A DNA stretch of 64,000 nucleotides from contig NZ_DJJS01000006.1 in assembly GCF_002434265.1 (NCBI RefSeq), positions 930,001 to 994,000 on the forward strand, given 5' to 3'. The position numbers were made by a program, and so were the translations under genes. The notes beneath the pieces were generated by a model. That model saw nothing but the letters and a program-made list of their open reading frames with translations, was not told where the DNA came from and searched no databases. Positions within the stretch are counted from its first letter, which is position 1; each line of letters begins with the position of its first letter. The DNA comes from Pseudomonas sp. UBA6562 (GTDB lineage: Bacteria; Pseudomonadota; Gammaproteobacteria; Pseudomonadales; Pseudomonadaceae). Below, piece after piece: positions 58,531-64,000 of the stretch.

Positions 58531-59307
58531 ATGAAAGCCCTGTTCACCTCCCTGCTGCTCCTGCTGCTGGCCGGTTGCTCCACCGGCCTGCGCATCGACC
58601 GCGACCACGTCTCGGCGAACCAGGACAACCGTATCCAATTCGTCGTCCTGCACTACACCAACGCGTCCCTGGAGCGCTCGCTGGCGCTGCTGACCCACGG
58701 CGAAGTCAGCAGCCACTACCTGATCGGCGACGGCCCGGCCACGGTCTACCAGCTGGTCGACGAAAGCCGCCGCGCCTGGCACGCCGGCGACAGCCAGTGG
58801 GACGGCCGCACCTGGCTCAACTCCACTTCCATCGGCATCGAGATCGTCAACCCGGGTTTCACCGACACGCCCCAGGGCCGCGTCTGGCACCCCTACAGCG
58901 AAGCGCAGATCCAGTCGCTGATCGCACTGCTCAAGGACATCGTCAAGCGCAATGGCATCCAGCCGCGCTACATCGTCGGGCATAGCGACATCGCGCCGTT
59001 GCGCAAACAGGATCCGGGGCCGCTGTTCCCCTGGAAGCGCCTGGCCGACGCCGGCCTCGGCGTCTGGCCCAACGCCAATGCGGTAGCCCAGCAGCAGGCC
59101 TGGTTCGCCAGCAACCCGCCATCGATCGTCTGGTATCAGCAGCAACTGGCCCGCTTCGGCTATGCCGTGTCGCAGACCGGCGAGCTGGACGAGGCCACCC
59201 GCCACGTGCTGGCCGCCTTCCAGATGCGCTTCCGTCCGCAACGCTTCGACGGCCAGCCCGACGCGCAGACCGCCGCCATGCTGCAGGTGCTCAACCGCAT
59301 GCGCTGA
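58531..59307 (+). CDS. Lipoprotein N-acetylmuramoyl-L-alanine amidase (AmpDh2-like)
   Basis: A 258-residue amidase cleaving peptidoglycan side chains. The signal peptide ends at lipobox LLAGC, so it is an outer-membrane lipoprotein. Zinc ligands are in FVVLHYTNAS (His), VGHSDIAPLRKQDPGPLFPW (His and Asp). A C-terminal peptidoglycan-binding helix domain spans about 185-255 (YGxxLARFGYAVSQTGELD-type). It matches AmpDh2/AmiD in P. aeruginosa, next to kinB-algB. Involvement in wall recycling and AmpC induction is known for that family. It is convergent with kinB. Confidence 0.93.
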   Translation: MKALFTSLLLLLLAGCSTGLRIDRDHVSANQDNRIQFVVLHYTNASLERSLALLTHGEVSSHYLIGDGPATVYQLVDESRRAWHAGDSQWDGRTWLNSTSIGIEIVNPGFTDTPQGRVWHPYSEAQIQSLIALLKDIVKRNGIQPRYIVGHSDIAPLRKQDPGPLFPWKRLADAGLGVWPNANAVAQQQAWFASNPPSIVWYQQQLARFGYAVSQTGELDEATRHVLAAFQMRFRPQRFDGQPDAQTAAMLQVLNRMR

Positions 59308-59424
59308 GGTGCGATGTTGCGAGGATGAGGTGCAAGGGCCTATGCCTACCCGCTCAGCGGGTTCATCGGCCTAGTCGCCCGTGTCGGCGGTTGGGTTGGG
59401 TCAGGGTCGAACGAGGGGGTCATA

Positions 59425-59448
59425 GGTGGGGCCCCTTGCGGCCCCACC
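59425..59448. terminator. Bidirectional hairpin between amidase gene and kinB
   Basis: GGTGGGGCC and GGCCCCACC form a perfect nine-base stem around a short loop. It lies eight bases beyond the kinB stop on the minus strand and about 120 bases after the amidase gene. Confidence 0.7.
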
Positions 59449-59455
59449 CTTCACT

Positions 59456-61222
59456 TCAGACCGGCAATGCCATATAGAACTGGGTGCCCTGGCCGGGCCG
59501 CGAAAACACGCCCATGCGCCCGCCGTGCAACTGCACGATTTCCTTGCACAGGGCCAGGCCCAGGCCTGCGCCACCTTTCTTGCGCCCCACCTGCACGAAC
59601 GGCTCGAAGATCCGTCCTTGCTGGCCATAGGCGATGCCCTCGCCGCTGTCCTCGACGCTGATGATCACCCGCTCGGCATGCCGCCGCGCGTGCAGGCGAA
59701 TGTGCCCATCGCTCGGGGTGTGGCGGATGGCGTTGTGCAGCAGGTTGTCCAGCACCCGGTCGAGCTGGCCGACGTCGGCCTGGATGCGCGGCAACGGCAG
59801 CTCCATGTCGATCACCAGTTCGATGCGCTTCTCGCTGGCCGACGCCGCGAAACGCTCGTGCGCGCGCGCTAGCAGGGTTTCGACGTCGCACGGCGCCACG
59901 TCCAGCTTCTGCAAGCCGTTCTGGTAGCGGGAGAAATTCAACAGGTCGTTGATCAGTTGGGTCAGGCGCTGCATTTCTTCGCCGATGGTGTCGAGCAGAT
60001 CGCTCTCGCGGGTATTGGCAGGGAACTTGATGCGTTCGCGGAACAGGCCGAAGGCCATGTGCATGCCGGTGATCGGCGTGCGCAGCTCATGGGAGGCACG
60101 CAGCACGAACTCGCTGCGCACCCGTTCGAAGGCGCGCTGCTCGGTCACGTCGCGCAGCACCATGACCGCACCAAGAATCGGTCCTTGCGGGTGGCTGACC
60201 GGGGTCAGGCTGTAGCTGAGCAGGCGCGTGTCTTCGTCGACCTCGAAACTCAGGTCGTCAGGCGGCCGGTCCAGGTTGCCGCCACGCAGCACCTGGCGCA
60301 GTTGCTGTTGCAGCTCGGGGCGCTCCAGCGCCTCTTCCAGCGGGGTGCCGATACGGCTGCTGTCCCAACCCAGCTGGCGTTGGGCGACGGGGTTGAGGTG
60401 CGCCAGGCAGCCCTGCGGGTCGATGATCAGCAAGCCGTCGTCGATGCTGTCGAGCACCGCCTGCAAGCGTTGCTGGCCGGCCAGCAGTTCGTCGATGTTG
60501 GTGGCCTGGTGCTTGCGCAGGGCATCGGCCATGAGGCCGAAGCGGCGGGTCAACTGGTGCATCTCGCTGCCCTGGGCGATCGGCAGGGTCACATCGAAAT
60601 TGCCGCGCCCGACCTGATCGGCCGCGCGCGCCAGGGCCTCGATGGGCAAGCCGAAGCGCCGGGCGATGCTGTGCGCCGTAATGAACCCCAGCACCAGCAC
60701 GGCCAGGCCCATCAGGCCCAGCACGCCACCGACCAACCAGGCCTGGTCGTGGTTGCGCTCTTCGCTGCGGTCGATTTCGTCCAGGGCCTTGTTGCTGGAC
60801 GCGATCAGGCTGCGCCGCACGCCGTCGAAGGCCATGCCCAACGGCTGTTCCAGCCCCATCTCACGCGATGGCGTGGTGCTCTGCCGGTAGGCCTCGATAA
60901 AGCTCAGGTAGCTACTGCGGATCTGCTCCAGGCCGCTGCGCTCGCCGCCTTCCTGTAAACCCTGGTCCACCAGCTGCTGGAATTGCGTTTGCAGGTCGCC
61001 AAGGCTTTCCCGGTTGGGCGATTCGTCGAGGATCTGGCTCAACTGCTCGCCCAGGTTCTGCCGCAGTTTCACGCCCAGCTCCAGGACATGGCGGGTGTCG
61101 CTCAGCAGGCGCTCCTGCACCGAGGCCATCTGCACCACGCTCACCAGCCCCAGAAACAGGCCCAGCAGCGCCACGGTGATCAGCGCCGAGATGCTGAGGA
61201 ACATCCGTGTGCGCAACTTCAT
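59456..61222 (-). CDS. kinB: Sensor histidine kinase KinB
   Basis: A 588-residue membrane kinase. Two membrane helices (about 9-33 and 163-183) flank a periplasmic domain. A HAMP segment (190-240), a PAS domain (245-360), HisKA with phospho-acceptor His378 in FVLRASHELRTPITGMH and HATPase_c follow. The ATP-binding boxes are DRVLDNLLHNAIRHTP, VEDSGEGIAYG and GGAGLGLALCKEIVQLHGG. ATG 61222 is chosen as the start of the first helix; an in-frame frame further upstream overlaps algB and is not credible. It is eight bases after algB, forming a two-gene operon. In P. aeruginosa KinB restrains alginate via AlgB. Confidence 0.95.
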   Translation of the reverse strand: MKLRTRMFLSISALITVALLGLFLGLVSVVQMASVQERLLSDTRHVLELGVKLRQNLGEQLSQILDESPNRESLGDLQTQFQQLVDQGLQEGGERSGLEQIRSSYLSFIEAYRQSTTPSREMGLEQPLGMAFDGVRRSLIASSNKALDEIDRSEERNHDQAWLVGGVLGLMGLAVLVLGFITAHSIARRFGLPIEALARAADQVGRGNFDVTLPIAQGSEMHQLTRRFGLMADALRKHQATNIDELLAGQQRLQAVLDSIDDGLLIIDPQGCLAHLNPVAQRQLGWDSSRIGTPLEEALERPELQQQLRQVLRGGNLDRPPDDLSFEVDEDTRLLSYSLTPVSHPQGPILGAVMVLRDVTEQRAFERVRSEFVLRASHELRTPITGMHMAFGLFRERIKFPANTRESDLLDTIGEEMQRLTQLINDLLNFSRYQNGLQKLDVAPCDVETLLARAHERFAASASEKRIELVIDMELPLPRIQADVGQLDRVLDNLLHNAIRHTPSDGHIRLHARRHAERVIISVEDSGEGIAYGQQGRIFEPFVQVGRKKGGAGLGLALCKEIVQLHGGRMGVFSRPGQGTQFYMALPV

Positions 61223-61230
61223 GGTCCACT

Positions 61231-62577
<1,347 letters not shown>

Positions 62578-62797
62578 GTTTCCTACGCTCCTTTGGGAAT
62601 AGTCAGACTTAGTGTCGGAAATATAGGGCAAGTTGCATGGTCTTTTTCTGACGTATGCGGAGTTTGCAATGCTAGCCGGTTGCCCGTGTGTTGGCTAACT
62701 CATTGAAAAATTAAAGGTTTTCAACAGTTTCCACCGATGGCATGGCAGTTGCGCCATTCGCCGGTTCGAAAATATTTAGAAACGACAGGAGATTTAC
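62578..62797. promoter_or_regulatory. algB / BON-gene divergent control region
   Basis: The 220 bases between divergent algB and the BON gene hold both promoters. The AT-rich stretch near 62620-62660 includes two TTGCA-type repeats (AGTTGCATGG and TTTGCAATGC) that could be binding sites. The sigma-54 promoter of the BON gene is annotated separately. Confidence 0.4.
62738..62753 (+). promoter_or_regulatory. Sigma-54 promoter of BON-domain gene
   Basis: TGGCATGGCAGTTGCG fits the sigma-54 consensus TGGCACG-N4-TTGCW with the invariant GG and GC ten bases apart. It lies 44 bases before the BON gene start and needs an NtrC-family activator, of which AlgB is encoded next door. Confidence 0.8.
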
Positions 62798-63613
62798 ATG
62801 AAGCGCGCCCCTTTCGCCCTCCTCGCCATCGGCCTGCTGGCCAGCGCCACTGTATTCGCCGACCCCGTGCAAAACGCCCGGCTTGAAGGCAGCGTGCAGA
62901 CGGCGCTGTCGCTCAACCGCGTGTTGAATCCTTTCAGCATTCAGGTCGCCATAGACGGAGAGCAGGCGCGCCTGACCGGCGAAGTCGAAAACGAGGTCGA
63001 GCGTGGCTTGGCTGAGCGCGTGGCATTGGCCACCAAGGGCATCGCCCAGGTCGACAATCAATTGAAGGTCAACCCGGAACTGGTCGAACACCCGCTCGAA
63101 GCCCGCGCCTATGCCCAACGCCTGGACGACGCGACCCTGGCGGCCATGGTCCGCGCGCGCCTGGTGTGGAGCCGAGTGACGGAAAAAGCGCCGATCGAAG
63201 TCGAAAGCCGTGACGGTGTAGTGACCTTGCGCGGTCGGGTGGCCAGCGCCGAGGCCAAGGAACTGGCCGGGGTGGTGGCCCGTACCACCGAAGGCGTGCA
63301 CCTGGCCAACAACCTGGTCAGCCTCGACAGCGCCGCCATGGCCGAAGCGCGCAACGCTCCGGTCGATGCTTCCTCCGGGCCACAGCCCAGCGACAGTTGG
63401 ATCATCGACAAGATCCAGAGCAGCTACCGCTTCAGCCGCAACCTCGACGGCGCGACCATCCGCGTAGTGAGCGAGGAAGGCATGGTGCGGTTGTCGGGCG
63501 ATGTCGTCAGTCAGGCACTGAAGACCGTAGCGGTCGATATCGCCCGGCAAATCGTCGGTGTGCGCGGTGTGGATGCCGACATGTTGAAGGTGGCGACCAA
63601 GGTCGAAGGCTGA
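62798..63613 (+). CDS. Periplasmic protein with three BON domains
   Basis: A 271-residue exported protein. The signal peptide is MKRAPFALLAIGLLASATVFA. Three BON domains, about residues 25-85, 100-165 and 190-260, carry the family glycine-turn pattern (VDGVVTLRGRVASAEAKELA-like and MVRLSGDVVSQALKTVAV). BON proteins bind membranes or phospholipids and respond to osmotic stress (OsmY). A sigma-54 promoter is immediately upstream, unusual for this family. It is divergent from algB. Confidence 0.9.
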   Translation: MKRAPFALLAIGLLASATVFADPVQNARLEGSVQTALSLNRVLNPFSIQVAIDGEQARLTGEVENEVERGLAERVALATKGIAQVDNQLKVNPELVEHPLEARAYAQRLDDATLAAMVRARLVWSRVTEKAPIEVESRDGVVTLRGRVASAEAKELAGVVARTTEGVHLANNLVSLDSAAMAEARNAPVDASSGPQPSDSWIIDKIQSSYRFSRNLDGATIRVVSEEGMVRLSGDVVSQALKTVAVDIARQIVGVRGVDADMLKVATKVEG

Positions 63614-63615
63614 GC

Positions 63616-63665
63616 CGTGCAGAATGCACGTGCAAAATGCACGACCCCCAGGGGGGTATCGTGCA
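63616..63665 (+). repeat. Cluster of TGCACG / CGTGCA repeats
   Basis: Five copies of the hexamer TGCACG or its complement (63616, 63625, 63629, 63638 and 63660) occur within 50 bases after the BON stop. One pair forms the palindrome TGCACGTGCA; another, TGCACGA/TCGTGCA, frames CCCCCAGGGGG as a hairpin. It may be both a terminator and an activator-binding region for the sigma-54 promoter about 100 bases downstream. Confidence 0.65.
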
Positions 63666-63739
63666 GGATACATTCTCGGGAACTTTTCGGAAGTAGGTTA
63701 AGTTATTGATTTATAAGTAAATTATTTGTTTTCAAAAGC

Positions 63740-63755
63740 TGGCATGCAGGCTGCA
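63740..63755 (+). promoter_or_regulatory. Sigma-54 promoter of truncated gene
   Basis: TGGCATGCAGGCTGCA fits the sigma-54 consensus with correct GG-GC spacing and one change in each box. It lies 47 bases before ATG 63803. Confidence 0.75.
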
Positions 63756-63802
63756 ATCATCTGGATACGTTCGAAAAGAAAAATTCAGCAGGAGCAGCCG
63801 GC

Positions 63803-64000
63803 ATGACTCGCCAGACCACCCACACCAAGCAGACCGCCAACACCTTGCCCATGGGCAAGCTCCTGCTGCTCGGCGTCGCGCTGGTGCTGACGGTGGTCGC
63901 CGGCCAGTTCTACCACAGCGTGCAGACAGCCCGCCTGGCCGATCAGGTCGCCGCGCAAACCGCTTTGCTCGCCAAGATTCAGGCCACTCGCACCCAGTCG
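63803..64000 (+). CDS. Membrane-anchored coiled-coil protein, 3' end beyond window
   Basis: The first 66 residues of an open gene that runs off the window. MTRQTTHTKQTANT is followed by one hydrophobic helix (LLLLGVALVLTVVAG, about residues 20-34), then a helical, coiled-coil-prone stretch (VQTARLADQVAAQTALLAKI). AGGAG at 63790 supports ATG 63803. A sigma-54 promoter precedes it, and the nearby AlgB gene may encode its activator. I cannot name a family from this fragment. Confidence 0.75.
   Translation, partial: MTRQTTHTKQTANTLPMGKLLLLGVALVLTVVAGQFYHSVQTARLADQVAAQTALLAKIQATRTQS

Overview
The window is a 64 kb stretch of GC-rich, gene-dense chromosome from a Pseudomonas, most likely of the P. 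putida group. This rests on gene content and order recalled from P. aeruginosa PAO1 and P. putida KT2440 (trpBA/trpI; osmC, prlC and PA0069-type radical SAM; carbonic anhydrase with SulP; metNIQ; katE; znuBC-zur/znuA; thrB; polA-ersA-engB; cytochrome c4-dsbA; ampDh2-like amidase; kinB-algB). No tRNA, rRNA, CRISPR array or intact insertion sequence was seen.

Layout. 1-3.9 kb: choline-O-sulfate use (binding protein, choline sulfatase betC, LysR regulator) and a DOPA-dioxygenase-like gene. 3.9-7.3 kb: trpB-trpA, divergent trpI, and a DUF883 protein. 7.4-13.3 kb: stress and envelope genes (dodecin, two DUF1161 paralogs, LLM oxidoreductase, osmC with an AlgU-type promoter, two paralogous lipoproteins, aminopeptidase, HAD phosphatase, gamma carbonic anhydrase). 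13.4-19.0 kb: two tandem M3 oligopeptidases, a zinc-ribbon protein and a radical SAM gene behind a perfect LexA box.

19.1-31.0 kb is the main accessory island. It is a minus-strand type I secretion cluster: a TolC-like outer-membrane protein, an HlyB-like ABC exporter with a dead C39 domain, an HlyD-like adaptor, a small membrane-anchored AT-rich gene and a 1939-residue substrate. The substrate has an N-terminal domain resembling a permuted papain/NlpC fold, EF-hand-like and RTX calcium repeats, a subtilisin/kexin protease domain with Glu where Asp is usual, and a P-domain. The cluster lies between the PA0069 and PA0102 homologs, where P. aeruginosa carries its H1 type VI secretion cluster. 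The AT-rich N-terminal domain and the small gene look like one exchangeable toxin/immunity-like module.

31.4-39.3 kb: beta carbonic anhydrase and SulP transporter, a conserved hypothetical gene, then an SCO copper protein without the aa3 oxidase (cox) genes that normally precede it, an orphan Rhs-core protein with an AT-rich tail, and an M48 peptidase. 39.3-48.2 kb: methionine transporter, katE and the zinc-uptake locus. 48.3-59.3 kb: thrB, polA, the sRNA ersA with an AlgU-type promoter, engB, a 530-base gene-free leader before cytochrome c4, dsbA, an EEP-family gene, a diguanylate cyclase and a lipoprotein amidase. 59.4-64 kb: KinB-AlgB, then a BON-domain gene and a truncated gene, each behind a good sigma-54 promoter; the second also has a cluster of TGCACG repeats.

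Common themes are envelope stress control (AlgU-type promoters at osmC and ersA; AlgB/KinB), metal and sulfur/carbon nutrition, and inter-organism weapons (type I secreted protease/toxin, Rhs tip). All functions are read from sequence motifs, length, and remembered family and gene-order knowledge; no searches were run.
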